From assembly GCA_041200185.1 (NCBI GenBank), contig CP165730.1:1178001-1242000 (forward strand): a stretch of DNA of 64,000 nucleotides, written 5' to 3'. Each line of letters opens with the position of its first letter. The first letter of the stretch is position 1. The stretch comes from G041200185 sp041200185 (GTDB lineage Bacteria; Pseudomonadota; Alphaproteobacteria; BNTO01). Positions 1 to 9,600 of this stretch are shown in pieces. The notes under the pieces are model-generated. The model saw only the letters and a list, made by a program, of their open reading frames with translations, was not told the origin of the DNA and did not search any database. Position numbers and translations under genes: made by a program.

Positions 1-296
1 GCGTGTTATTACACATCCTTGATGCTAGTCGGGGTGAACCGTTGGCTGATTATCGGACGATTCGAGAAGAGCTTGAGAAGTACAATCCTGCTCTAGCTCA
101 AAAAGCAGAGGTCGTTGCCTTGAATAAAGAAGAGTTGGTATCAGAAAAAGGAAGGAAACCATTAGAAAATCTTATTCGTGCCGTTGCGAAGGGGCCTGTA
201 CTGTGGATGTCAGCGGCATCCAAAGGCGGGGTTAAGGAGGTCTTGGAGGCTTTGTATCCTTTTGTGGCCGAAGCACGCGCGAAGGAAGTAGCATGA
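1..296 (+). CDS. obgE: GTPase Obg/CgtA, C-terminal part (5' end outside window)
   Basis: About 97 residues of the end of the GTPase domain of Obg, a ribosome-associated GTPase used in large-subunit assembly and growth control. The frame is open from the first bases, so the gene starts outside the window. The segment LLHILDAS, the phrase DYRTIREELEKYNP and the G5-like MSAASKGG (visible residues 69-76) are typical of Obg. The G4 position reads NKEE (41-44) where the family normally has NKxD, a conservative Asp-to-Glu change that may matter for guanine specificity. Its TGA overlaps the trmD start as ATGA, which indicates translational coupling. The family is clear from these motifs and from the gene order obgE-trmD-rplS. 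Confidence 0.85.
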   Translation, partial: VLLHILDASRGEPLADYRTIREELEKYNPALAQKAEVVALNKEELVSEKGRKPLENLIRAVAKGPVLWMSAASKGGVKEVLEALYPFVAEARAKEVA

Positions 297-1012
297 CTTG
301 GTCAGCGCACATCGTAACGCTCTTTCCAGAAATGTTTCCGGGACCCCTGCAGTACTCGTTGGCCGGGCGTGGATTGCGTGAAGGAATCTGGTCTCTGACG
401 ACGACGCAAATTCGCGATTTTGCGACAGACAAGCGCAGGACCGTAGACGATACGTGTTATGGCCATCAAGCTGGAATGATCTTGAAGCCCAACGTTGTCC
501 ATGCGGCTCTGTCATCAGCAGTAAAAGCGTTTCCTGAATCTAGAGTTTTACACATGAGTCCGCGTGGACGCCCCTTTTCACAGAAATTGGCACATGAATT
601 TTCGGATAGTTGTGGATTGATCATCCTATGCAGTCGGTACGAAGGGGTGGATGATCGCGTTATTGAGCTATGGCGAGAGGAACGTGGCCTAGAGGAGATT
701 AGTGTTGGTGACTACGTTTTATCAGGAGGGGAAGTGGCAGCCATAACCGTCCTAGACGCTTGCGTTCGTTTACTACCTAACATTGTCCATAGTGAGGAAT
801 CATTGGCGCTTGAAAGCTTCGAATTGGACTTACTTGAGTTTCCGCAGTATACTAAACCGTACGATTGGCAAGGGAGGGTCGTGCCCGAGATTCTGCTGTC
901 GGGTGACCACAAGAAAATCGCCGCATGGCAAAAGGATGAAGCAGAGAGAGTCACCCAGGTTCGTCGGCCTGATTTATGGCGAGCGTACTTGGATAAGAAA
1001 AAGGGTGCATAG
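293..1012 (+). CDS. trmD: tRNA (guanine-N1)-methyltransferase TrmD
   Basis: A 239-residue SPOUT methyltransferase that makes m1G37 in tRNAs reading codons of the CNN/GGG type and so prevents +1 frameshifting. The trefoil-knot S-adenosylmethionine site is visible as SRYEGVDDR (114-122) and VGDYVLSGGEVAA (138-150). The N-terminal loop reads DDTCYGHQAGM, where most family members have a double glycine, a mild oddity. Its length is normal. The start overlaps the obgE stop in ATGA and there is no separate Shine-Dalgarno sequence, so it should be translated by coupling. It is followed by rplS 30 bases downstream, the usual trmD-rplS neighbourhood. Confidence 0.95.
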   Translation: MTWSAHIVTLFPEMFPGPLQYSLAGRGLREGIWSLTTTQIRDFATDKRRTVDDTCYGHQAGMILKPNVVHAALSSAVKAFPESRVLHMSPRGRPFSQKLAHEFSDSCGLIILCSRYEGVDDRVIELWREERGLEEISVGDYVLSGGEVAAITVLDACVRLLPNIVHSEESLALESFELDLLEFPQYTKPYDWQGRVVPEILLSGDHKKIAAWQKDEAERVTQVRRPDLWRAYLDKKKGA

Positions 1013-1042
1013 TCGCTATGCCTTACCAAGAGGAGGAGTTCA

Positions 1043-1459
1043 ATGAATTTGTTGGAACAGCTAGAAAAAGAACATTTGGAGAAGGTCTCGGCCGGGAAGG
1101 TTTATCCGTCGTTTCGAGCCGGTGATACGGTACGGGTCAACGTTAAAGTCGTTGAAGGTGATCGCGAACGCGTCCAGGCTTTTGAGGGGATTGTCATTGG
1201 ACGGAAAAACCGCGGGATTAATTCGTCGTTCCGGGTTCGTAAAATGTCTTATGGTGAAGGGGTGGAACGCGTTTTTCCACTTTATTCTCCAAATATCACG
1301 ATTGAGCTTCTGCGAGAGGGGCGCGTTCGCAGAGCGAAGTTGTATTATTTGAGATCGCGTACAGGAAAGGCCGCTCGTATCGCCCAGCGTGAACGCAGAG
1401 TGGAAGAAGTAACGAAAGAGCTGACCGGGACCTCAGCAGCTGAGGCACAAAAGGTCTGA
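1043..1459 (+). CDS. rplS: Large ribosomal subunit protein bL19
   Basis: A 138-residue bL19, which sits at the 30S-50S interface. Family hallmarks are the FRAGDTVRVNVKV stretch, the RVQAFEGIVIGRKNRGINS stretch and RRAKLYYLR near the C-terminus. A Gly/Ala-poor basic tail of about 20 residues follows the core, as is common in alphaproteobacteria. AGGAGG lies directly upstream of the ATG and fixes the start. It is the last gene of the obgE-trmD-rplS run and ends in tandem TGA TAG. Confidence 0.96.
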   Translation: MNLLEQLEKEHLEKVSAGKVYPSFRAGDTVRVNVKVVEGDRERVQAFEGIVIGRKNRGINSSFRVRKMSYGEGVERVFPLYSPNITIELLREGRVRRAKLYYLRSRTGKAARIAQRERRVEEVTKELTGTSAAEAQKV

Positions 1460-1852
1460 TAGAGTTGTATGGCAGGCCGGTCTTTTTTAGAGGCTGGCCG
1501 ATTCGTTGCTCCGTGTTTTATATGCGAGGTAGCTAGAGGTTGAGTGGTGGAGGGTGGTCGCCTTCCTTGCGGCCTGGCGATAGTACATCTCATCGGGCCG
1601 ACACCAATCGTAGGAGAGAAAGCTGCAATTCGTTAGATGAGACTCATTACGAGACGTCTAATGTAACGGCTACTAATTTAACATCTACAATAAAAACTAC
1701 GAGTAGTGAAGCAGAGGTATATATGTAAAATCAAGTACTTGTAAAGTTTTCCAATTTTATTTTTAATGGATTTGCTATAGAATACTGGAAAGATTGTGCA
1801 AAACGTGGTAGAAAAACGGGAGGGTAGGTTTGCGTGTAGAGTTACAGATTTT
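1460..1852 (+). other. Intergenic region after rplS
   Basis: No convincing gene. CCGGTC at 1477-1482 followed by six T could close a stem with GACCGG inside the end of rplS (1423-1428), a possible but long-looped terminator that encloses a small CCTCAG/CTGAGG hairpin. The second half is AT-rich and probably carries the promoter of the next gene (TATAGA at 1776-1781), but no good -35 is seen. Confidence 0.35.
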
Positions 1853-2647
1853 ATGAAAGGTAAGAGGCTTATACTCAGATTTTGGATGATCATCGTCGTG
1901 TTAGGAGGGGCTCAGATTGCTGCTACTGCTGAGTCTCCGAAAACATTGACTGTTCGCACTGTTGTGGAGAGTACCTACACTTGGGATGAAGTAATCTGGA
2001 CGGTGGAGTTTTCAAAAACAGGCGACGGAGCTCCCATACGAGAGGCAGAAGAGGTCGGTCACCAAATTTTGAAGTACTTCTTTGGAATTTCTTCTTCTGT
2101 CCGAGAATTTTCAGCTGAAGTTATCCCCATGGATGAAAAGGTTTTAAAAGATTATTTAAAGGAGAAAGAAGATCGCGTAGACAGCCTCTGTTTCAAGGGA
2201 GCGAGTTATTACGGCTACAGAGTCGCTAAGGGAAAAGTCGTTGTGCGTTTGTATGCCACAAAAGGTTCGCTTAAAAAGAATTATGCTGAAAAGTTCAAAC
2301 AAGTCATGAGGCCTTTGGCGAAGAAAGGGTGGACAATTCGGTCATTTCTAAAACCAAGTAGTCAGGGATTTTCGACTTATTTCCAAGAGATGCACGATAG
2401 TGCCGAGCAAACAGGCCAACGCATGGTTACGGCTAAAGCTCGAGAGAACGGTTGGGTGATGGGAGCGAAAATTGCTTTTGAAAGAGGGAAAAAGCTCATC
2501 CAGCCTCTTGTCCTCGGTGAAGATTTTATTGGTTTTCGAGGTGTTGTGGTGGATTCGTTTACATATGATACGAACGAGGTGATATCACATCCATGTCAAT
2601 CCCCAAGCAATTCACCTGAAGGAGGAGTGAACGCCCACCCCGAGTAG
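1853..2647 (+). CDS. Exported SIMPL-domain (DUF541-like) protein
   Basis: A 264-residue protein with a signal peptide (basic MKGKR, then about 18 hydrophobic residues ending near ATAES), so periplasmic or surface-located. The body resembles the SIMPL/DUF541 family in the phrase WDEVIWTVEFSKTGDG, followed by a helix of about 20 residues. A second member lies at 4517-5308, so these look like divergent paralogues. SIMPL proteins have no settled biochemical role. The frame is open upstream to GTG codons at 1796 and 1805; ATG 1853 was chosen because the signal peptide begins there, though no strong Shine-Dalgarno sequence precedes it. The family call is moderate. Confidence 0.6.
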   Translation: MKGKRLILRFWMIIVVLGGAQIAATAESPKTLTVRTVVESTYTWDEVIWTVEFSKTGDGAPIREAEEVGHQILKYFFGISSSVREFSAEVIPMDEKVLKDYLKEKEDRVDSLCFKGASYYGYRVAKGKVVVRLYATKGSLKKNYAEKFKQVMRPLAKKGWTIRSFLKPSSQGFSTYFQEMHDSAEQTGQRMVTAKARENGWVMGAKIAFERGKKLIQPLVLGEDFIGFRGVVVDSFTYDTNEVISHPCQSPSNSPEGGVNAHPE

Positions 2648-2776
2648 CATTCTCTATGGGGGATTTTGACTTGCAGCGGGAGTTACTTTGGTGACTGGGA
2701 ACTCATAAGACGTACCTTCGGCTTCCGGTTCCCTCAGCAGGGATGCTATCCCGGACAACCGAGGAAGCATTTGTAA
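2648..2776. other. Hairpin-rich spacer between convergent genes
   Basis: This short spacer contains GGGAAC...GTTCCC, a compact GGGAT-GCT-ATCCC hairpin, and TAGCAT near its start matching ATGCTA near its end. It could form a folded transcript end or a bidirectional terminator. No known RNA family is recognised. Confidence 0.25.
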
Positions 2777-3043
2777 TCACTTCAAACAATTCTGAACTCG
2801 GTACGTTCTGATAATTCGTTCAAAATTCAGGCCCTCTTTGTAAACATCGCCAATGTACTGTCGTAAGAGGAAATAACCTGTCGAAATTCCACCAGCACAA
2901 AGCCCCGTCACCAACACAAGGGTCGACCTATAAAAATCCTTCCTTCCGTATGGCCAAGTTCCTCCAACCACAAGCACGACAATCCAAATGGCGAAATAAA
3001 CGAACAGCATTTTTGTATTTAATAATTCTAGTCTACCTATCAT
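2777..3043 (-). CDS. Small membrane protein, unknown function
   Basis: An 88-residue open frame with two predicted membrane segments, one around residues 12-29 (LFVYFAIWIVVLVVGGTW) and one around 40-60 (LVLVTGLCAGGISTGYF), followed by a charged tail. No family is recognised. TATAAT lies immediately before the first ATG, so either the message is nearly leaderless or translation starts at the internal Met 12. It is convergent with the upstream SIMPL gene. It is kept because of the hydrophobic, gene-like composition, but it could be a spurious frame. Confidence 0.4.
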   Translation of the reverse strand: MIGRLELLNTKMLFVYFAIWIVVLVVGGTWPYGRKDFYRSTLVLVTGLCAGGISTGYFLLRQYIGDVYKEGLNFERIIRTYRVQNCLK

Positions 3044-3204
3044 TATAACAGATAACAGTTAGCGAAATAAAAATAAATGTATAATAGTATAAAAAAAATA
3101 ATAGAGATATAGAAAACCTTAGATACTCTGTCATTTGACAAAAGTTTTCCTATAATTAAGAATGTTGGGCCCAAAATATTACAATATAGATTTCTTATTG
3201 TGTA

Positions 3205-3822
3205 TTACTTCAATTTTGCTTTCGTTATCATAAAAGGGAGAAGAGACGGTACTAAATGAGACAGACCATAGGATCGATAATCCCCATAGGCGCAAAGGAT
3301 AGCATCAAGAAGGGGAGAAAGAGCCCGTTCAACGCTGAGAGGAGTGTTCGAATGACAATTCACAAAAGTCGTCTCAGGAATAGTTTCGGGAGCAGCACAA
3401 AGGTTAAGACCAAGACCAATGATCATATAAGGCGGTTCGATTTCGATCAGAATTCCGCCACATTTTCTGCCTTGAATAAGGATGTCATTCGGCCATTTGA
3501 TGGTGATCTGCGAACGAGGACAGGCTTCTTGCACCCACGTAGCAACGCCCAATCCCGTAACGAGAGCTAGGTCCCCCGTGTGAGACGGCACGATCTGCCC
3601 CATAGGAAGGAGGAGAGAAGCCATAAGGTTTCCTGGCAATGAAATCCATGAGCGACCGTGAGTGCCATAACCCCGCGGTTGCTCACCGCACACAATAACC
3701 AATGGAGGAATGGTTTCATTGTTCCGAATAGCGCACACAACCTTTTCCTTCGCCAAAGCGTTAGTGCTTGAAAGGCTCTCGTACCATTCGATCCGGAAAT
3801 AAGGATGCTCGAGATGAGTCAT
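3205..3822 (-). CDS. birA: Biotin--[acetyl-CoA-carboxylase] ligase (BirA catalytic domain)
   Basis: A 205-residue biotin protein ligase that activates biotin as biotinyl-AMP and attaches it to the carboxyl carrier protein. The substrate motif reads GYGTHGRSW (51-59, usually GRGRxGRxW), the KWPND motif is at 109-113, and GRKCGGIL with the conserved Lys is at 118-125. The N-terminal HTH domain is absent, so it should be enzyme only and not a repressor. The C-terminal SH3-like domain also seems to be missing or very short: the chain ends about 30-40 residues early compared with ordinary monofunctional ligases. The third glycine-rich residue of the adenylation loop is changed. It may be a shortened but functional enzyme or an early pseudogene. 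Confidence 0.8.
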   Translation of the reverse strand: MTHLEHPYFRIEWYESLSSTNALAKEKVVCAIRNNETIPPLVIVCGEQPRGYGTHGRSWISLPGNLMASLLLPMGQIVPSHTGDLALVTGLGVATWVQEACPRSQITIKWPNDILIQGRKCGGILIEIEPPYMIIGLGLNLCAAPETIPETTFVNCHSNTPLSVERALSPLLDAILCAYGDYRSYGLSHLVPSLLPFMITKAKLK

Positions 3823-4516
3823 GAATCTACAAGGAATAAGCCAAACCGCATCAGTGTATCATAAGTGATTTAGGAACTCACTTTGTGGATCCATTTGACC
3901 CTGATTTACCAAATACGAACGAGGCCAGAGATAACCAAAGTCTTTCATGTAGCTGCACCTTTTGCACAGGAGAACGACCTCTAGCAGACTGAATGCCCTT
4001 CCCCCAATTTGTCACGGATTTGGAAACAATATGAAGACATTTCTCGTACGCCCTTCCCCCTTCGAATCCCACAAGTAAAGTCAAAATTCACTCCATGCAC
4101 CGTAGATAAAGCCTTCAGGTAAAGACTAATGATCGTTGGAATACTATTTCTCCCGCGGCACCGAGAGAGGTGCCCTACGAATTTGAACTCGGTTGATCTC
4201 TGGGCCGAAACTAAGACAGGTCTGAGAGTATGATGACTTCCTCTTAAACTTTTAGTCGTCTCGATAGTTTCAGTGAGTGATTCAACTCCGACAGGATCTT
4301 TTGGATTGTTTTGCCGCGTAGTGATATCAAATTTATAAAGCGGATAATATCCAAGACATTAAATATTATTGATCTTCTATATGATATGATCTCTAGTCAA
4401 ACAAAGTTCTTTCGTAGTATACTTAGCATATGAGTTAGTATTCTGAGTGCCGTCGAAATTCTGATCAGAGGGGCACGGTGGTTCGTACGCAAGCTATCAA
4501 GAAAAGGAGTTAGGTG
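3823..4516. other. Gene-poor region with hairpins
   Basis: No gene supported over about 690 bases. A perfect GGCACC-GAGAGA-GGTGCC hairpin is at 4157-4174, and GAAACTA near 4205 can pair with TAGTTTC near 4265 around a bulged stem. The last 100 bases before the next gene are AT-rich and probably contain its promoter. Confidence 0.3.
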
Positions 4517-5308
4517 ATGTTGTTGAAAAAAGAGAGTAAAACGCCGGTCACAGAGGGACAGTATAGGGATCGAATATCGGGCCGTCATGTGGGTGGTCGG
4601 GCCGTAAGCGCCTTTTTTCTGAGCGTAGGAATTGCTTTTCTAGGTTATTTCATTCAGCAGGGCGCCGTGAAGTTTGCTCAAATCAAACAAGGCCCCAACT
4701 TCTTGCGTAGCAAAGGATTTGTTAGCCGACGTTTGAAGTGCGATCGTGCTGAGTGGACTCTCCGATTTAGTGGATCAGGTAACGACTTAGCGGAGCTTGT
4801 CAAAGTAGCGATAGAGCGCCGCGAGCAAACAATTAATTTCCTGCGAAGTCAGGGTATACAAGCGCAGCATACAAATCTTGGAGATTCAATTATTAATAAG
4901 CATGATAGGCATTCGGATTTTAGAAAAACAAAGTGGAATACTGAGTTACCAAAGCATCGCTACGACGTCAGTTGGTCCATTATTATTTCTACCCGCGATG
5001 TCGATAAAGTAGTGGCTTCTGTTTCGAAATTTGCTACTTTTGCTGAACAGTTTCCGACGGATGGGGATCTTCAGCTCAGCCAGAATGTTGAGTATTGCCT
5101 GGACAACGTTGAAATCTATCGTGCGGAAATGATTGCTGCCGCTGCTGCAAGTGGACGCGATATTGCTCAGAAAATCGTTGGAAACAGCGGAACCGTCGGT
5201 AGACTCCTCAATGCTTCTCAGGGGGATATCCGGTACTCTGATTACAGCAAGCCGTACAGGGACGCTGAGCTTGTGAGCTACTTTAAGTTTGAGGTGTTGC
5301 CAAGGTAG
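4517..5308 (+). CDS. SIMPL-domain (DUF541) membrane-anchored protein
   Basis: A 263-residue protein with a charged N-terminus of about 30 residues, one hydrophobic anchor (VSAFFLSVGIAFLGYFI, about 29-45), and a periplasmic SIMPL domain. The domain begins FVSRRLKCDRAEWTLRFS, matching the family pattern of a basic strand, an acidic residue, a Trp and a strand, followed by NDLAELV and a long helix. It ends with the usual YFKFEVLP strand. AAGGAG lies seven bases before ATG 4517; GTG 4514 is an alternative start. It is a distant paralogue of the protein at 1853-2647. The function of SIMPL proteins is unsettled, with roles proposed in envelope stress. Confidence 0.7.
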   Translation: MLLKKESKTPVTEGQYRDRISGRHVGGRAVSAFFLSVGIAFLGYFIQQGAVKFAQIKQGPNFLRSKGFVSRRLKCDRAEWTLRFSGSGNDLAELVKVAIERREQTINFLRSQGIQAQHTNLGDSIINKHDRHSDFRKTKWNTELPKHRYDVSWSIIISTRDVDKVVASVSKFATFAEQFPTDGDLQLSQNVEYCLDNVEIYRAEMIAAAAASGRDIAQKIVGNSGTVGRLLNASQGDIRYSDYSKPYRDAELVSYFKFEVLPR

Positions 5309-6606
5309 GTGGTCGGTGTCGGACCTATGGCACACCAGCGTAGGCTTACGCGTAGAGTACCTATCAAAGTTTGAGTAAAACTTGTCGTCCTTCTGCCTTA
5401 TTGAATTAAAGGGCTAGAATATGCTTGGCTGAGGGGGGTGAACTTAAAAATCTTCGGTCAGGACCGCGATCTTTCTGATTCACCTCCCTTCGTTTTTCCT
5501 TCCTGAAAATTACCGTTTTCTTCTGAATCCAGTCCTTGATAACCGAAATCGTCCACTTCCACATCTTTAGGAATCGGACTGCTATTCATCTTTACTCGAT
5601 TCTGCATAGACCATCGTCTCAACTTTTATCGTATATTTCTCCCTTTTACCGTAAACATTCACCATTCGTTGCCAAGAATTTTGGAACCTCCCCCCTTGAA
5701 TCCCTGCCGCTTTGACACCATATTATCGATCCTCCTCTCCCGAGCATTTCCATTCTCTTTGGACGTAAAATTTCTTGATAACAAGCAACTCGAGATACTG
5801 GAGATAACTTCCAACCTTCGACACATCGAACCGGGAAAATTGGCTTATCCACGCCCCACTTGCATGAACAAATAAGGGGCAACACAAGTTCGTCCTCGAG
5901 ACTCAATGATGAGCGTTCGTCGGCCTTTTGACGTTCATGAATCGATTCCGCTTTGGTTGCAATTCAATGATTATTTTCCAGAAATCGGTCAACGAAACTC
6001 CACAAATTAGAAATTTTGGAGATACCTGAGTAAGCGTGGAAAAAAATGAAATCCACACTTGATGATCCTTCTTGTACTTTTTATCAGGATAGTCTGCTTG
6101 TCTCGTAGCATAAGTCCATATCTCTTACCCGTATAGGCGTTTTACAAGGGAGTTATCATCTCCAGGAAAGTCTACGTTCGGACACCAAATAGGTTTGGAC
6201 AAGATTCATATCAATGCGCATAGCAATTCATTGCAGACAAAGTTCTTGCGCAAGGGTGGAATCAAAGAAGAATTTGTCTATAGCCCCCACTGTTTTGTAA
6301 TCCACTTTGTACGCAGGATGTCGAAAGTTTTGCCAAAAAGCGTAACGGACGTCTTTATCCCCTTAAAGAGTTAAAGAAGATGGAATACAAACATAAGATC
6401 CGGAGTTTTGAATGCAGCCGCAGAAGTCCGAACTGATGCCCTTTATCTATTCGACCTGATGATGATCGTGCTGGGGACCTATAGCAATAAAAAAGCTTAG
6501 TCACAAAAGGCGCAGACGAGGTCGCACCCAGCATACACCGACTGCAGGATAGCCGAGAAAAAGGTTCCGAGATAGGCCACCTCCAGGCAGGCATTCCACT
6601 CGTTTC
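5309..6606. other. Decayed, gene-poor region
   Basis: About 1.3 kb without a credible gene apart from the hairpin at 5431-5496. Short gene-like stretches remain: a minus-strand frame of about 49 codons ending near 5465, rich in Glu and Ser, and a plus-strand stretch near 6190-6370 reading QIGLDKIHINAH and onward without an identifiable family. They look like remnants of old genes. Confidence 0.35.
5431..5496 (+). terminator. Long hairpin followed by a T-run
   Basis: GGGGGGTGAA (5433-5442) pairs with TTCACCTCCC (5479-5488) through one G-T wobble. Inside, ATC and CGGTC pair with GACCG and GAT around a two-base apex, and CGTTTTTCC follows. It lies 120 bases after the SIMPL gene and fits an extended factor-independent terminator or the end of a small structured RNA. 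Confidence 0.45.
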
Positions 6607-9600
6607 TCATCCTTTCGTGGGCCTTCGGCGTAGGTATTTCTTCAAGTAGGCGCCCGTATAGCTGTGGGGATTTTTTGCGACGTCTTCCGGCGTTCCCTCG
6701 GCAATGACTTGGCCTCCTCCATCTCCTCCTTCGGGGCCGAGGTCGATAATCCAGTCTGCTACTTTAATAACGTCCAAGTTATGCTCAATAATAACCATAC
6801 TGTTGCCTTGATCAACGAGCCTGTTGAGAACTTCAATGAGTTTTCGAATATCCTCAAAATGGAGACCCGTCGTTGGCTCGTCCAGTACGTATAAAGTGCG
6901 ACCTGTTGCTTTCCGGCATAACTCCTTCGCCAACTTAATCCGCTGAGCTTCACCGCCTGAAAGTAAGGTCGCCGGGTGCCCCACCGATAAATATCCTAGA
7001 CCGACCTCCTGAAGCTTCCTCAACTTACTCCAGATGGCGTTGTTATTCTCAAAGAAAGTCACAGCCTCGTCGATTGTCATAGTTAAAACATCCGCAATGC
7101 TTTTTCCTTTGTATTGAATGGCCAATGTCTCTTGGTTATAGCGCTGGCCATGGCACTGGTCGCATTCAACGTAGACATCCGGCAGAAAATGCATTTCAAT
7201 CTTAAGAACGCCATCTCCCTGACAAGCCTCGCACCGCCCTCCTTTGATGTTGAAAGAGAACCGACCCGGTGTATACCCTCTCGCCTTAGCTTCAGGGAGA
7301 TCTGCAAACCACTCGCGAATAGCTGTAAAACAACCAATATATGTAGCAGGATTGGACCTGGGCGTCCGACCAATTTGGGATTGATCGATGTGAATGATCT
7401 TATCAACGCTTTCACTCCCACTCAACTGAGCGCAGACGACCGTGTCGAGCTCTTCACGGTTGATGGAACGAGCTAAATTCGGCACCAGACATCCCTCAAC
7501 CAAACTCGATTTTCCGCTTCCTGAAACTCCCGTCACGCAAACAAACCTTCCAAGAGGGAAATCAACAGCGACATTCTTCAGGTTGTGGAGATTCACACCT
7601 TTTAGACGGATCCACGGCACACGCCCCCACTCTTCAGGACGGTCCGACTGCCCTCTCCAGGCCTCACTGTTTTTCTTGGCGGAGCACACAAGCCGCGTTG
7701 TCTTTTTGGCAGGTAAGTCTTTCGAGGCAAGATCAATCGGTCGACGGATCCGTGGCACCTCAATCTTTCGTCGTCCCGACAAATAGGCTCCCGTGAGACT
7801 TTCCTTCGAAGCTAGCAAATCATCCACCTGCCCAGCAGCAATAACTTTTCCTCCCCCCACACCAGCCAGAGGCCCCATATCCACAACCCAATCAGCCGTC
7901 CGAATGGCATCCTCATCATGCTCGACAACAACAACCGTATTTTGAAGATCCCGCAAATGGCAAATCGTTTGCAAGAGGCGGTCGTTGTCACGCTGATGTA
8001 GCCCGATAGACGGCTCGTCTAATACGTAGAGAACTCCCGTGAGTCCTGACCCAATTTGTGAGGCTAAGCGAATGCGCTGACTTTCTCCTCCCGACAACGT
8101 TGCTGAGTTTCGTGAAAGCGTCAAATAATCCAACCCGACATCTTTTAAAAATCGCAGTCTCGATAAAATCTCCTGAATAACTTTTTCAGCAATTTTTTGC
8201 TGTTTCGGCGTAAGGTGCTGAGGAAGATTCTCGAACCACTTCAGCGCCTGCCCAACGGAGAAATCCGTCACTTCAGTAATATTGAGTCCGTGAACTTTGA
8301 CGCACAAGGCTTCAGGCCGCAAACGGCGACCATGACAAGCTGTACATTCCGTGACCTTCTGCAGGGGTTCCAAAAGCCCCAACAGTGTTTCGTTATCAGC
8401 CTCACGGTAGCGCCGGCTTAACAAAGGAAGTACCCCTTCAAAGGGCTTGTTAAACTTATAATCCTTGAGCGCTGTTGGTAAAGTCAGCGGAACGGGGACA
8501 TCTCCCGTCCCATATAAAATGAGTTGTTGAGCTTTCTCAGGAAGATCTCGAAACGGAACCATCGCAGAAAAATCAAATTGCTTGGCTATAGCTTCAAGAA
8601 GCAGCTGATAATATCGCCTCAAAGAAGGCATTCTGTAGATCGACATAGCATTATCCGTCAGGCATGTCACAGCTCCTTGTTTGAGGCTCCGTGACCAATC
8701 AATGGCCAAGTGCGGATCAAACGTATTTTCAAACCCCAACCCGTTGCACTTAGGGCAGGCTCCCTGAGGATTGTTAAACGAAAACAGACGCGGCTCAATC
8801 TCCTCAAGAGAGAAGCCACTTACAGGACAGGCGAACTTCTCTGACAAAATCATCATCTCCTTGTCGCCGTCCTGACCATCTTCTGCATGCGCTTTCTTGA
8901 CCCAGACGAGGCCATCTGACAGTTTCAGTGCCGTCTCAAGTGAGGCTCTTAACCGCGTCATCCAAGGCGGCATCGCTGAAGGAGCTGGGGGCACAACCAA
9001 ACGGTCAACAACAAGGGCCAACACATGCTTATCATAACGTCCTAAAGGTGGCACACTCTCCAAAGCGTAGATCTTTCCATCAACCATAATGCGCTGGAAA
9101 CCCTGCTTTTTGTATTCCTGGATATCTTTGCGATACTCCCCTTTACGTTCGCGAATCACAGGAGAGAGGAGATAAAACTTTGTATTAGGTGGAAGTTGTG
9201 CAATACGCTCGGCCATCTGGTCAACAGACTGAGCCTCAATAGGCAGTCCCGTCGCTGGTGAATAAGGCACACCGACTCGAGCAAACAAAAGCCGAAGGTA
9301 GTCGTAGATTTCTGTGACCGTTCCTACCGTTGAGCGCGGATTAGTTGACCTTGATTTCTGATCAATCGAAATAGCTGGACTCAACCCGTCGATGGTATCG
9401 ACATCAGGCTTATCCACAACCTGCAAAAATTGCCGGGCATAGGAGGACAAACTATCAACATACCTCCTTTGACCTTCGGCGTAGAGCGTATCAAACGCGA
9501 GGGAAGACTTCCCCGACCCGCTCACACCGGTAATCACCACAAAGCGGTTTCGTGGAATATCCAAACTCACGTTTTTCAGGTTATGGGTCCGCGCACCGCG

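Noticed and set aside
3878..4084. A 68-codon minus-strand frame
   Set aside because: No recognisable domain or start signal; the region is structurally repetitive and gene-poor.
6355..6594. A 79-codon minus-strand frame in frame with the uvrA TGA
   Set aside because: UvrA ends normally at its TGA. The extension has no family signal and reads like spacer.
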